Assembly (NCBI GenBank): GCA_947492955.1
Contig: CANLOV010000015.1
Location: forward strand, 1 to 62,201
Direction: 5' to 3'
DNA: 62,201 nucleotides
Origin: an uncultured Cellulophaga sp.
GTDB lineage: Bacteria > Bacteroidota > Bacteroidia > Flavobacteriales > Flavobacteriaceae
The notes under the pieces were generated by a model. The model ran no database searches and had not been told where the DNA came from. It saw only the letters and a list, made by a program, of their open reading frames with translations. The translations under genes and the position numbers were made by a program. This document shows positions 44,330 through 53,426 of this stretch, one piece after another. Numbering within the stretch: position 1 is the stretch's first letter; each line of letters starts with the position of its first letter.

Positions 44330-44947
44330 TTATAGCTTTAAAGACAATCCAAAAGTAATTTGCGAAGGTCTAGAATCTACTCTACCACTATCTAACTCAG
44401 CAATGTTATTATTTATAAAAGATGCTTCGTTTTTAGAAAAACCTCTTTCGTACCTAACATCTAATCCAATGCTACCTAAGCTTACGCCAACACCAACATT
44501 AAGACCAACAGTAAAATCGCTTTTTAAATCCTCTAGCTCAACATCTTTTAATTTGTTGTCTACGGTGTATTGAAAAGCAGGGCCAATAAAAACATGCAAA
44601 GGACCCACTAATTTGTATCCAATTAAAACAGGAAGATCTATCCTAGAAATATCATAATCGGTAGAACTATTAGCTATACTATAACTACTTTTTGTTTTAG
44701 TATACACCAATTCTGGTTTAATATATACCTTAGGAAAATCTAATTTTCCATAAATACCAACATGGAAACCAACTTTACCATCGGAACCTTCTAGAATATT
44801 TTCACCAGCGTTCTGAACTTCTGTAAAGTTTAAATCTCCGTTTTGGTTGTAGTTAAGACCAGCTTTAATACCAAAACCTGTTCCTTTTTGTGCAAATGTA
44901 GTAATGCTTGCAAAAGCAAAAGCTACTAATAAAAGTGTTTTTTTCAT
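44330..44947 (-). CDS. PorT-like outer-membrane beta-barrel protein
   Basis: A 205-residue protein with signal peptide (MKKTLLLVAFAFASITTFA|Q). The mature part starts GFGIKAGLNYNQNGDL and continues as amphipathic strands with FHVGIYGKLDFPKVYIKPELVYTK and a C-terminal FGLSLKL strand, typical of the 'PorT family / outer membrane beta-barrel' proteins of Bacteroidota. The start at 44947 was chosen because it begins the signal peptide; the longer form would add 13 residues reaching towards the upstream transketolase gene. Function unknown. Confidence 0.9.
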   Translation of the reverse strand: MKKTLLLVAFAFASITTFAQKGTGFGIKAGLNYNQNGDLNFTEVQNAGENILEGSDGKVGFHVGIYGKLDFPKVYIKPELVYTKTKSSYSIANSSTDYDISRIDLPVLIGYKLVGPLHVFIGPAFQYTVDNKLKDVELEDLKSDFTVGLNVGVGVSLGSIGLDVRYERGFSKNEASFINNNIAELDSGRVDSRPSQITFGLSLKL

Positions 44948-44993
44948 AAGTGTTTGTTTTTTGAAACTAACCAGCATCAAATACAATGCCTAA

Positions 44994-45947
44994 TTATTTT
45001 CTTTTTACCACTTTTAAAACGGCACTTTCTATAGCTTTATTGTTTAGCCCGTATTTATCCATTAACTGTGCAGGAGTACCACTTTCTCCAAAAGTATCGT
45101 TAGTAGCAACAAACTCTTGCGGTGTAGGCAATTCTTTAGCTAAGAAACCAGAAATACTTTCTCCTAAACCACCTAAGTAATTATGCTCTTCTGCACTAAC
45201 AATACAACCTGTTTTTTTAACAGACTTTAAAATCATATCTGTATCTAAAGGTTTTATAGTGTGTATGTTAATTACTTCTGCAGATATCCCTTGTTTTTCT
45301 AAGTTTTCGGCAGCTAATAACGCTTGCCATACCAAATGCCCAGTAGCAACGATAGTAACATCTGTACCTTCGTTTAACATAATTCCTTTACCAATTTCAA
45401 ATTTTTGGTCGGCAGGTGTAAAGTTAGGAACAACTGGTCTACCAAATCTAAGGTACACAGGTCCTTCGTATTCAGCAATAGCAATTGTAGCCGCTTTTGT
45501 TTGGTTAAAATCACATGGGTTAATAACTACCATTCCTGGTAACATTTTCATTAATCCTATGTCTTCTAATATTTGGTGTGTTGCCCCATCTTCTCCTAGT
45601 GTTAAACCAGCATGCGAAGCACATATTTTAACGTTTTTACCAGAATACGCAACAGATTGTCTTATTTGATCATAAACTCTACCTGTAGAAAAGTTAGCAA
45701 AAGTACCTGTAAAAGGTATTTTACCTCCAATAGTTAAACCAGCAGCAATACCAATCATATTCGCTTCTGCAATTCCTATTTGGAAAAAACGCTCTGGGTT
45801 TTCATCTATAAAGGTTTGTATTTTTAAAGAACCTATTAAATCTGCACATAAAGAAACAACATTAGGGTTTGTTCTTCCTAATTCTGTCATTCCTGCACCA
45901 AATCCACTACGTGTATCTTTACTACCTTGATCTATATATTTTTTCAT
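44994..45947 (-). CDS. Transketolase, C-terminal (pyrimidine-binding plus C) subunit
   Basis: A 317-residue protein, the second half of a split transketolase. It carries the pyrimidine-binding domain (GIAEANMIGIAAGLTIGGK with the conserved Glu, HAGLTLGEDGATHQ) and the C-terminal transketolase domain (DVTIVATGHLVWQALLAAENL). It starts 29 bp downstream of the N-terminal half on the same strand, so the two are co-translated to form one thiamine-diphosphate enzyme of the pentose phosphate pathway. Confidence 0.95.
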   Translation of the reverse strand: MKKYIDQGSKDTRSGFGAGMTELGRTNPNVVSLCADLIGSLKIQTFIDENPERFFQIGIAEANMIGIAAGLTIGGKIPFTGTFANFSTGRVYDQIRQSVAYSGKNVKICASHAGLTLGEDGATHQILEDIGLMKMLPGMVVINPCDFNQTKAATIAIAEYEGPVYLRFGRPVVPNFTPADQKFEIGKGIMLNEGTDVTIVATGHLVWQALLAAENLEKQGISAEVINIHTIKPLDTDMILKSVKKTGCIVSAEEHNYLGGLGESISGFLAKELPTPQEFVATNDTFGESGTPAQLMDKYGLNNKAIESAVLKVVKRK

Positions 45948-45976
45948 CTTTGTAATTTCTTTTTGTAAATGTGCTA

Positions 45977-46825
45977 TTAATAATCGCCTAAAGTTTCTGG
46001 GTTTTGTGCAAATGCAGTAGCTAATTGCTCATCATTAGGAGCTTTACCATGCCACGCATGTGTATGCATCATAAAATCTACACCATTACCCATCATAGTA
46101 TACAACAATACACAAACAGGTTTTCCTTTTCCTGTTCTGCTTTTTGCATCTTTATAACCTTCTAAAATAGCTTCAAGATCGTTTCCTTCTTTAATTTCTA
46201 AAACATCCCAACCAAAAGCTTCAAATTTAGCTTTAAGGTCTCCCATGTTTAAAACAGTATCGGTAGAACCATCAATCTGTTGTCCGTTTAAGTCAATTGT
46301 AGCAATTAAATTATCTACCTTCTTTGCAGAAGCATACATAATAGATTCCCAGTTCTGACCTTCTTGTAATTCTCCATCACCATGTAAAGAATAAACAAGT
46401 TTATTATCATTATTTAATTTCTTTGCTTGCGCTGCACCTAAAGCTACAGACATACCTTGACCAAGAGATCCAGAGGCAATACGCACACCAGGTAAACCTT
46501 CATGGGTAGTAGGGTGTCCTTGTAAACGAGAATCTAAAAGTCTAAAGGTGTTTAATTCGTCTATTGGGAAATATCCTCTCCTAGCCAATACGCTATAAAA
46601 AACAGGAGAAATGTGTCCGTTAGATAAAAAGAATAAATCTTCATCTTTTCCATCCATATCGAACTCACCATCCTTAAGTTCCATGATTTCATTGTATAAG
46701 CTTACTAAAAATTCTGTACAACCTAAAGATCCTCCAGGGTGACCAGAGTTTACTTTGTGTACCATTCGCAAAATATCTCTACGAACTTGTATCGTTAAAT
46801 CCTGTAATTCTTGCAGTTTTGGCAT
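45977..46825 (-). CDS. Transketolase, N-terminal (diphosphate-binding) subunit
   Basis: A 282-residue protein, the first half of a split transketolase. It has VNSGHPGGSLGCTEFLVSLY, the GHISPVFYSVLARRGY segment and the ThDP-binding motif HGDGELQEGQNWESIMYA with LNGQQIDGST further on. The HAWHGKAPND near its end is the conserved histidine region. Split transketolases are common in Bacteria. Its promoter is visible just upstream. Confidence 0.95.
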   Translation of the reverse strand: MPKLQELQDLTIQVRRDILRMVHKVNSGHPGGSLGCTEFLVSLYNEIMELKDGEFDMDGKDEDLFFLSNGHISPVFYSVLARRGYFPIDELNTFRLLDSRLQGHPTTHEGLPGVRIASGSLGQGMSVALGAAQAKKLNNDNKLVYSLHGDGELQEGQNWESIMYASAKKVDNLIATIDLNGQQIDGSTDTVLNMGDLKAKFEAFGWDVLEIKEGNDLEAILEGYKDAKSRTGKGKPVCVLLYTMMGNGVDFMMHTHAWHGKAPNDEQLATAFAQNPETLGDY

Positions 46826-46850
46826 TTTTCTTATATTATTAAGTAAGCCA

Positions 46851-46881
46851 CAAATTTAACTGCTATCTTTTGTCTATACAA
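46851..46881 (-). promoter_or_regulatory. Promoter of the split transketolase operon
   Basis: On the minus strand: TTG (46881-46879), a 20-nt spacer and TAAATTTG (46858-46851), a match to the Bacteroidota consensus, 25 nt before the ATG. Confidence 0.7.
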
Positions 46882-46967
46882 GGCTATTTTGTTATATTTT
46901 AACTCATTTTAAGGTAATTTTGTAGAACTTTATTTTTTCCTTAAGTACATTATGCTAAGGAGTTGAT

Positions 46968-46975
46968 TATATTTG
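46968..46975 (+). promoter_or_regulatory. -7 promoter box TATATTTG
   Basis: Exact TAnnTTTG box 18 nt before the TTG at 46994. The in-frame TTG at 46973 lies inside the box, so the tgt start is placed at 46994. Confidence 0.6.
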
Positions 46976-46993
46976 CGCACTTATATTTACGAT

Positions 46994-48124
46994 TTGAAAT
47001 TTACCATAAAAAAAACAGACCCTAATAGTAAAGCTCGTGCTTCTGAAATGATAACAGATCACGGTAAAATTGAAACTCCAATTTTTATGCCTGTGGGTAC
47101 TGTGGCTTCTGTAAAAGGAGTACATCAGCGAGAATTAAAAGAAGATATTAATCCAGATATTATACTCGGAAATACCTATCACCTTTATTTGCGTCCTAAA
47201 ACAAACATAATAGAAGCAGCAGGTGGTTTGCATAAATTTATGGGTTGGGATCGTAATATTTTAACAGATAGTGGTGGTTACCAAGTATATTCTTTATCTG
47301 GGAGAAGAAAAATAAAAGAAGAAGGCGTTAAGTTTAAATCGCATATAGATGGTTCTTACCATGTATTTACGCCAGAAAATGTAATGGAAATTCAGCGTAC
47401 AATCGGAGCCGATATTATTATGGCTTTTGATGAGTGTACTCCGTACCCTTGCGATTATAATTATGCAAAACGTTCTATGCATATGACGCATAGATGGTTA
47501 GAGCGTTGTATTACACATTTAGAAAAAGTACCTTTTAAATACGATTATGCTCAAACTTTTTTTCCTATAGTTCAAGGGTCAACCTACAAAGATTTAAGAA
47601 AACAATCAGCAGAATATATTGCGGGTGTAGGAGCAGAAGGAAACGCTATTGGCGGACTATCTGTAGGAGAGCCAGCAGAGGAAATGTATGCCATGACAGA
47701 GGTGGTTTGCGATGTGCTACCAGAAGATAAGCCTAGGTATTTAATGGGAGTTGGTACGCCTATTAATATTTTAGAAAATATTGCATTGGGTATAGATATG
47801 TTCGATTGTGTAATGCCTACTAGAAATGCTCGTAACGGTATGTTATTTACAGCACACGGAACCATTAATATAAAGAATAAAAAGTGGGAGAACGATTTTT
47901 CTGCTATTGATGATATGGGAATTACGTTTGTAGATACCGAATATTCTAAAGCCTATTTAAGACACCTATTTGCGGCTAATGAATATTTAGGAAAACAAAT
48001 AGCCACCATACATAACCTTGGATTTTATTTATGGTTGACTCGTGAAGCAAGAAAGCATATTTTAGCAGGAGATTTTTACGAATGGAAAAATATAATGGTA
48101 AAGCAAATGGATAAAAGATTATAA
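46994..48124 (+). CDS. tgt: tRNA-guanine transglycosylase (queuosine insertion)
   Basis: A 376-residue enzyme that exchanges guanine 34 for preQ1 in tRNAs with GUN anticodons. Start TTG at 46994 (MKFTIKKTDPNSKARA), since the upstream TTG lies in the promoter. Catalytic Asp residues are in DSGGYQVYSL and FDCVMPTRNARNG, and GGLSVGEP is present. The C-terminal zinc site usually reads CxCxxC then His; here the matching region (MGITFVDTEYSKAYLRHLF) has no Cys, so this zinc site seems lost. It overlaps the next gene by 1 bp. Confidence 0.95.
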   Translation: MKFTIKKTDPNSKARASEMITDHGKIETPIFMPVGTVASVKGVHQRELKEDINPDIILGNTYHLYLRPKTNIIEAAGGLHKFMGWDRNILTDSGGYQVYSLSGRRKIKEEGVKFKSHIDGSYHVFTPENVMEIQRTIGADIIMAFDECTPYPCDYNYAKRSMHMTHRWLERCITHLEKVPFKYDYAQTFFPIVQGSTYKDLRKQSAEYIAGVGAEGNAIGGLSVGEPAEEMYAMTEVVCDVLPEDKPRYLMGVGTPINILENIALGIDMFDCVMPTRNARNGMLFTAHGTINIKNKKWENDFSAIDDMGITFVDTEYSKAYLRHLFAANEYLGKQIATIHNLGFYLWLTREARKHILAGDFYEWKNIMVKQMDKRL

Positions 48125-49206
48125 TGTTAACCATTCTAGATAAATATATACTTAAAAGATATTTAGCCACATTTGGGGTAATGTTAATGCTGTTTGTTCC
48201 TATTGGAATATTGGCAAACCTTGCCGAACAAATATCTAAAATGATAGATAACGAAGCTCCTTTAAACGAGATAGTTGTTTACTATTCTAATTTTGTTATT
48301 TATTTAGGAAGTCTTTTGTTTCCTATATTCTTATTTTTATCTGTAATATTCTTTACCTCTAAACTAGCTAATAATACCGAGATTGTAGCTATTTTAAGCT
48401 CAGGTGTTTCTTATGGTAGGTTTTTAAGACCGTATTTAATAGGCGCATCTATTGTGGCTGTTTTAATGTTTTTTATGGGGATGTTTATAGTGCCCTATGC
48501 AAGTATTGGCTATAACGAGTTTCAGTTTAAATACCTTAAAAAGAATAGAAAAAATATAGAAACAAAAAATATATTTAATCAGTTAAATGAGTCCGATTTT
48601 TTATACGTTAGTAGTTTTGTACCCGATAGAAAAGTAGGTAATAATTTTACCTTAGAACATTTTAAAGAAGATAATACACTAGATTATAGAATATCTGCTG
48701 CCAGTATACGTTGGATAGAAAAAGATTCTATTTACAGGTTAACAAATTACGAAAAACGTACTTTGGTTAATGATGTAGAGCAGGTAGAAAAAAAACGAAA
48801 ACTAGATACTATATTTAATTTTAAGATTGATGAATTAGCAGAAGTGTCTTATGTAGCAGAAACTAAGAATCTTTTTGAGTTAAATGAGTTTATAGATAAA
48901 CAACGAAAAAAAGGAGCCTCTAATATTAATACTTATGTTTTAGTAAAGTATAAACGTTGGGCATTACCCATAACAGCATTTATACTTACCATTATAGCTG
49001 TTGCCGTATCTGCGCAAAAGCGTAGAGGGGGTATGGGTTTAAATTTGGCTTTTGGTATTGTTGTAGCTTTTGTATATATCTTTTTTGATAAGGTTTTTGG
49101 AACTCTAGCAGAACAGTCTGGGTTTTCACCATTATTAGCAGTAATTATACCTAATGTGGTTTTTGGTATCGTAGGATTGTATTTGTTGCAAAATGCCAAA
49201 CGTTAA
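48124..49206 (+). CDS. LptF/LptG family permease
   Basis: A 360-residue inner-membrane protein of the lipopolysaccharide export ABC system. There are three hydrophobic helices in the N-terminal ~110 residues (LDKYILKRYLATFGVMLMLFVPIGILANL and following), a periplasmic beta-rich domain over ~125-265 and three helices at the C-terminus. LptF and LptG form the membrane part of LptB2FG; which one this is cannot be told. The ATG overlaps the tgt stop by one base, so they are translationally coupled. Confidence 0.92.
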   Translation: MLTILDKYILKRYLATFGVMLMLFVPIGILANLAEQISKMIDNEAPLNEIVVYYSNFVIYLGSLLFPIFLFLSVIFFTSKLANNTEIVAILSSGVSYGRFLRPYLIGASIVAVLMFFMGMFIVPYASIGYNEFQFKYLKKNRKNIETKNIFNQLNESDFLYVSSFVPDRKVGNNFTLEHFKEDNTLDYRISAASIRWIEKDSIYRLTNYEKRTLVNDVEQVEKKRKLDTIFNFKIDELAEVSYVAETKNLFELNEFIDKQRKKGASNINTYVLVKYKRWALPITAFILTIIAVAVSAQKRRGGMGLNLAFGIVVAFVYIFFDKVFGTLAEQSGFSPLLAVIIPNVVFGIVGLYLLQNAKR

Positions 49207-50092
49207 GCTAAAAAACCACCTTCACTTACATTTTTTAGTGTTTATCTGGGGATTTACAGCAGTCCTAGGAAAACTAATTACTATAGATGCATTACCCTTA
49301 GTATGGTATCGCATGCTTATGGCAACGGTAATTATTTTACTTTTTATAGGTTTTAAAAAGTATTCTCTAAAGCTAATAAACCCAAAGCTTATAGGTCTTT
49401 TAGTAGTAGCCGGTATTTTAATAGCATTACATTGGGTTACATTTTTTATGGCTATAAAAATATCCAATGTATCTATTGCTTTAGCAACCATGTCTACAGG
49501 AGCATTTTTTACGGCCTTATTAGAACCTATATGGTATGGCAGAAAAATGATTTGGTACGAGGTTGTTTTTGGTTTGGTAGTGATAATAGGCTTGTATCTT
49601 ATTTTTAGTGTAGAAACCTCCTATGTCATGGGGATTGTTGTGGCCTTAATATCTGCTTTTTTAGTAGCCCTATTTTCTTTAATTAATGGCAAATTAGCTC
49701 ACCAACTAAAACCATCTGTAATTTCTTTTTACGAAATTGGTAGTGGTGTGGTATTTTTATCACTCTATTTATTCTTTAAGGGCGATTTCTCTGCCGCTTT
49801 TTTTCAGTTATCGTCAAACGATTTTGTTTACATTTTTATACTGGCATCGGCTTGTACGGCTTATGCATTTATTGCTTCGGTTAAGATAATGCAGTATTTA
49901 AGCCCTTATACAGTAATGTTAACTATAAATTTAGAACCAGTTTATGGTATTATACTAGCCTTTATATTTATTGGCAAAAGTGAGAAAATGAGTCCCTTAT
50001 TTTATGTAGGAGCATTACTTATTTTAAGTACCGTAATAGCAAATGGTGTTTTAAAGAATAAAAACGTATTAAAAAAACGAAGAAGGATATAG
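49193..50092 (+). CDS. EamA/DMT family transporter
   Basis: A 299-residue membrane protein with ten hydrophobic helices in two EamA repeats (~5-140 and ~148-290), starting HLHFLVFIWGFTAVLGKL. Drug/metabolite transporters of this type usually export or import amino acids, sugars or other metabolites; the substrate is unknown. Its start lies 14 bp inside the LptF/G gene, so it is the third gene of the tgt operon. A basic tail (KNKNVLKKRRRI) ends the protein. Confidence 0.92.
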   Translation: MPNVKLKNHLHLHFLVFIWGFTAVLGKLITIDALPLVWYRMLMATVIILLFIGFKKYSLKLINPKLIGLLVVAGILIALHWVTFFMAIKISNVSIALATMSTGAFFTALLEPIWYGRKMIWYEVVFGLVVIIGLYLIFSVETSYVMGIVVALISAFLVALFSLINGKLAHQLKPSVISFYEIGSGVVFLSLYLFFKGDFSAAFFQLSSNDFVYIFILASACTAYAFIASVKIMQYLSPYTVMLTINLEPVYGIILAFIFIGKSEKMSPLFYVGALLILSTVIANGVLKNKNVLKKRRRI

Positions 50093-50111
50093 TGTTCCTT
50101 GTTTAATGTTT

Positions 50112-50119
50112 TATATTTG
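50112..50119 (+). promoter_or_regulatory. -7 promoter box TATATTTG of accA
   Basis: Exact TAnnTTTG match 30 nt before the accA ATG. A clear -33 TTG at the right distance is not seen. Confidence 0.5.
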
Positions 50120-50149
50120 TCTGCTAATAGATATTAAAATAATTCATAC

Positions 50150-51103
50150 ATGGAGTATTTGGATTTTGAACTTCCTATTAAAGAGCTAGAAGAGCAGTTA
50201 AATAAATGTGCTATTATTGGCGAGGAAAGTGATGTTGATGTTTCTGAAACTTGTAAGCAAATAGAAAAGAAACTAGCAGATACACGTAAAGATATATATA
50301 AGAACCTTACTGCTTGGCAACGCGTACAATTGTCTAGGCACCCTAACAGACCTTACACATTAGATTATATTAATGCAATGTGCGAGGGAACATTTTTAGA
50401 ACTTTTTGGAGATAGAAATGTAAAGGACGATAAAGCTATGATTGGTGGGCTGGGTAAAATTGGGGACCAAAGCTACATGTTTGTAGGGCATCAAAAAGGA
50501 CACAATACCAAAACAAGGCAGTACCGTAATTTCGGAATGGCTAACCCAGAAGGCTATAGAAAAGCATTACGTTTAATGAAATCTGCCGAAAAATTTGGAG
50601 TTCCTGTAGTTTGTTTGGTAGATACACCAGGTGCTTATGCAGGTATAGAGGCAGAAGAAAGAGGACAAGGAGAAGCTATAGCGCGTAATATATTAGAGAT
50701 GACTCGTTTAAAAGTCCCTATTATAGTAGTTATTATAGGAGAAGGAGCATCTGGAGGAGCATTAGGAATAGGTGTAGGAGATAAAGTATTAATGTTAGAG
50801 AATACATGGTATTCTGTAATATCTCCAGAATCTTGTTCCTCTATATTATGGAGAAGCTGGGAATACAAAGAACAAGCAGCAGAATCTTTAAAATTAACAT
50901 CTGTAGATATGAAAAAGCAGAAGTTAATAGATGAGATTATTAAAGAGCCATTAGGAGGAGCACACGCTAACAGAGAAAAAACTTTTAAAACAGTAAAAGA
51001 TAAGATAACGAGTCATTATAATGAATTAAAAAAGTTATCACCAAAAGAACTAGTAGAATCTCGTATGAATAAATATTCAGAAATGGGAGTCTTTAATGGC
51101 TAG
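50150..51103 (+). CDS. accA: Acetyl-CoA carboxylase carboxyltransferase subunit alpha
   Basis: A 317-residue subunit of acetyl-CoA carboxylase, first step in fatty acid synthesis. It shows [15 protein letters not shown] at the N-terminus, the crotonase-fold core with [29 protein letters not shown] and [16 protein letters not shown], and [18 protein letters not shown], all typical of AccA. Length is standard. It is monocistronic with a terminator directly after it. Confidence 0.97.
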   Translation: MEYLDFELPIKELEEQLNKCAIIGEESDVDVSETCKQIEKKLADTRKDIYKNLTAWQRVQLSRHPNRPYTLDYINAMCEGTFLELFGDRNVKDDKAMIGGLGKIGDQSYMFVGHQKGHNTKTRQYRNFGMANPEGYRKALRLMKSAEKFGVPVVCLVDTPGAYAGIEAEERGQGEAIARNILEMTRLKVPIIVVIIGEGASGGALGIGVGDKVLMLENTWYSVISPESCSSILWRSWEYKEQAAESLKLTSVDMKKQKLIDEIIKEPLGGAHANREKTFKTVKDKITSHYNELKKLSPKELVESRMNKYSEMGVFNG

Positions 51104-51128
51104 CACCTACTTTTAGGTTAAAATTTTA

Positions 51129-51158
51129 AAAACTGAAGTGTAAAAGCTTCAGTTTTTT
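51129..51158 (+). terminator. Rho-independent terminator of accA
   Basis: An 11-bp stem (AAAAACTGAAG / CTTCAGTTTTT) with an 8-nt loop and a T-run. Confidence 0.88.
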
Positions 51159-51271
51159 TTCGTTATCAACATAATTTCGTAACTTATTAACAATCAAATG
51201 TTAACCAACTGTGGATATCGTAATTGTCCATTTGTAAGTTAGCAAGCACATAATTGTATACCTTAGCATAG

Positions 51272-52816
51272 ATGGAAAATGTAAAACCTGTTATTGGTCA
51301 AAAAGTAAACAAACCTGCGGTAATCAATCTTGAAAGAGGGAAAATTCCTCCACAAGCTGTTGATTTAGAGGAGGTTGTGTTAGGTGCTATGATGATTGAT
51401 AAAAAGGGTGTGGATGAAGTTATAGATATATTGCATCCAGATGTTTTTTATAAAGAAGCGCATAGATTTATTTATGAAGCTATCTTTAAATTGTTCGAAA
51501 GCTCAGAACCAATAGACTTATTAACCGTTTCTTCGCAATTAAAGAAAGATGGTAAGATAGAAGTTATTGGGGGCGACTATTATTTGGTGCAATTAACCCA
51601 AAAAGTAGCCTCATCGGCGCATATAGAATTCCACGCAAGGATAATACTTCAGAAATACATACAACGTAGTCTTATAAAAATTTCGAATGAAATTATACAA
51701 GATGCTTATGATGAAGGTACCGATGTTTTTGATTTATTAGATGGTGCCGAATCTAAGTTGTACGATGTAACGCAAGGTAACTTAAAACGTTCTGCAGAAA
51801 CAGCTCAGAACTTAGTAATTCAGGCAAAAAAGAGAATTGAAGAAATAGCAGGGAAAGAAGGGCTTAGTGGTATCCCCTCTGGTTTTGATAAGCTAGATAA
51901 ATTAACCTCGGGTTGGCAGCCCAGTGATTTAATTATTGTTGCAGCACGTCCTGGTATGGGTAAAACAGCACTTACCTTATCTATGGCACGTAATATGGCT
52001 GTAAATTCGGGTGCACCAGTAGCATTCTTTTCATTAGAGATGTCATCAGTACAATTAATTACTCGTTTAATATCTTCTGAAACAGGGTTGTCATCAGAAA
52101 AATTAAGAACAGGAAAATTAGAAAAACACGAGTGGGAACAATTAAATGTAAAAGTAAAAGCATTAGAAAAAGCCCCTTTGTTTATAGATGATACCCCGTC
52201 GTTATCCATTTTTGACCTTAGAGCCAAAGCAAGGCGTTTGGCCTCACAGCATGGTATACGAATGATAATGATAGATTATTTACAGTTAATGACTGCTGGT
52301 GGTAGCCAAAAAGGAGGAGGAAATAGGGAGCAAGAAATCTCTACCATTTCTAGAAACCTTAAAGCCTTGGCTAAAGAACTAAATGTACCAGTAATAGCAC
52401 TTTCTCAGTTATCGCGTGCAGTAGAAACACGTGGTGGTACTAAAAGACCTGTACTATCAGATTTAAGGGAATCTGGAGCCATTGAGCAAGATGCCGATAT
52501 TGTATCTTTTATCTACAGACCAGAATATTATAAGATTGATGAGTGGGATGATGATGAACGTTCGCCAACAGCAGGGCAAGGAGAGTTTATTGTAGCTAAG
52601 CACCGTAATGGTGGTTTAGAAAATATTAGGCTTAAATTTATTGGTAACCTTGGTAAGTTTGATAATTTAGAAGAATTCGATTCTCCTTTTGAGTTTCAAT
52701 CTAAAATGAATGATGGTGAAGAAAACCCATTTGCAACAAATAATTTACCTAGTGCAGACGAGGCCTTCGGTAGTTCTATGAATACATCTGAGGATGATAG
52801 TGATGTACCTTTTTAA
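51272..52816 (+). CDS. dnaB: Replicative DNA helicase DnaB
   Basis: A 514-residue hexameric helicase. The N-terminal DnaB domain (~30-135) begins PPQAVDLEEVVLGAMMID and the RecA-like ATPase starts near 200. Walker A is ARPGMGKTA with Lys231, Walker B is MIMIDYLQLM, and RESGAIEQDADIVSFIYRPEYY is the sensor region. A disordered acidic tail (NTSEDDSDVPF) may bind SSB partners or the primase. No intein is present. Confidence 0.97.
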   Translation: MENVKPVIGQKVNKPAVINLERGKIPPQAVDLEEVVLGAMMIDKKGVDEVIDILHPDVFYKEAHRFIYEAIFKLFESSEPIDLLTVSSQLKKDGKIEVIGGDYYLVQLTQKVASSAHIEFHARIILQKYIQRSLIKISNEIIQDAYDEGTDVFDLLDGAESKLYDVTQGNLKRSAETAQNLVIQAKKRIEEIAGKEGLSGIPSGFDKLDKLTSGWQPSDLIIVAARPGMGKTALTLSMARNMAVNSGAPVAFFSLEMSSVQLITRLISSETGLSSEKLRTGKLEKHEWEQLNVKVKALEKAPLFIDDTPSLSIFDLRAKARRLASQHGIRMIMIDYLQLMTAGGSQKGGGNREQEISTISRNLKALAKELNVPVIALSQLSRAVETRGGTKRPVLSDLRESGAIEQDADIVSFIYRPEYYKIDEWDDDERSPTAGQGEFIVAKHRNGGLENIRLKFIGNLGKFDNLEEFDSPFEFQSKMNDGEENPFATNNLPSADEAFGSSMNTSEDDSDVPF

Positions 52817-53061
52817 GTAACTAAATATTTTTTATAATATTTCAATGTTGGCATTAGGTCGTAATTCTTAACAACCCCAATTGTTTTTAATTTATATACT
52901 ATTGTAAAAGTTGTGTTTTCTTACTCTTATGGCATAGTAGCTATGGTACTAATTTTATAAAATTCTTTTATTATTCTTAAAACGCCACCGCTAGTTTGCA
53001 ACTAGTGGCAGCACAGTATTGTTTAATAGAGCAATTAAATCTAAATCCAATATATAATTCT
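52817..53061. repeat. Degenerate REP-like palindromic region after dnaB
   Basis: Holds a worn copy of the repeat unit found downstream: 52910-52955 (TTGTGTTTTCTTACTCTTAT, then GGTACTA) and TTTATTATTCTTAAAACGCC near 52968-52987. At 52984-53009 lies a bulged palindrome, GCCACCGCTAGTT ... AACTAGTGGC, which would fold into a hairpin like REP elements spread by Y1 (RAYT) transposases. No credible gene is seen. Confidence 0.55.
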
Positions 53062-53165
53062 AAAAACTATGTTTTCTTACTCTTATTGCATTACAAGTAC
53101 GGTACTAGTTACAAACTAGCACTAGCACATTTATTCTTTTTTAAGCATACTGTCGCCATCAGGGG
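53062..53165. repeat. REP-like tandem unit, copy A
   Basis: A 104-bp unit containing AAAAACTATGTTTTCTTA, the inverted repeat CTAGTT-ACA-AACTAG and TTTATTCTTTTTTAAGCAT, and ending CGCCATCAGGGG. It recurs with the same order 111 bp later with a 6-bp insertion and few substitutions. Confidence 0.8.
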
Positions 53166-53172
53166 ATTCTAT

Positions 53173-53282
53173 AAAAACTATGTTTTCTTATTCTTATTCT
53201 TATGGCATAGCAGGTACGGTACTAGTTACAAACTAGCATTAGCACATTTATTCTTTTTTAAGCATACTAGCGCCATCAGGGG
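53173..53282. repeat. REP-like tandem unit, copy B
   Basis: A 110-bp unit nearly identical to copy A (53062-53165), with an extra TTCTTA and with TACTAGCGCC where copy A has TACTGTCGCC. The last 30 bases before its end are otherwise identical, which suggests a recent duplication or gene conversion. The inverted repeat CTAGTT-ACA-AACTAG is intact. Confidence 0.8.
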
Positions 53283-53370
53283 TGAACTTCCAGAAAAAGA
53301 CAGACAAGCTATTTTATATAATCTTGATGCTTTGCTACGAGATGCTAAAACTCGTTTAGCTTATAATTAA
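53281..53370 (+). pseudogene. C-terminal remnant of a small XRE-type regulator
   Basis: The last 29 codons before the TAA at 53368-53370 read GELPEKDRQAILYNLDALLRDAKTRLAYN. The pattern LxEKDKQxIxxxxDALxRDAKTxxAY is typical of the end of short helix-turn-helix regulators of Bacteroidota. The rest of such a gene is missing; instead REP-like repeats abut it. Although a frame of 124 codons from 52996 runs through the repeats into this end, its first part is repeat sequence and not a normal protein. Confidence 0.5.
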
Positions 53371-53372
53371 AA

Positions 53373-53398
53373 AAGCTTTTACATTTCTGTAAAAGCTT
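53373..53398. terminator. Hairpin terminator, used by the minus-strand gene
   Basis: An 11-bp stem (AAGCTTTTACA / TGTAAAAGCTT) with a 4-nt loop. On the minus strand a T-run follows, so it ends the transcript of the secreted protein gene at 53427-54092. Confidence 0.8.
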
Positions 53399-53426
53399 CT
53401 ATTCATATTTTTATAACTTATATTTA

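Noticed and set aside
52996-53370. 124-codon frame as an ordinary protein gene
   Set aside because: Its first 95 codons are the tandem REP-like repeats translated, with Phe/Leu-rich sequence unlike any domain; only the last 29 codons look protein-like. Listed as repeats plus a remnant.
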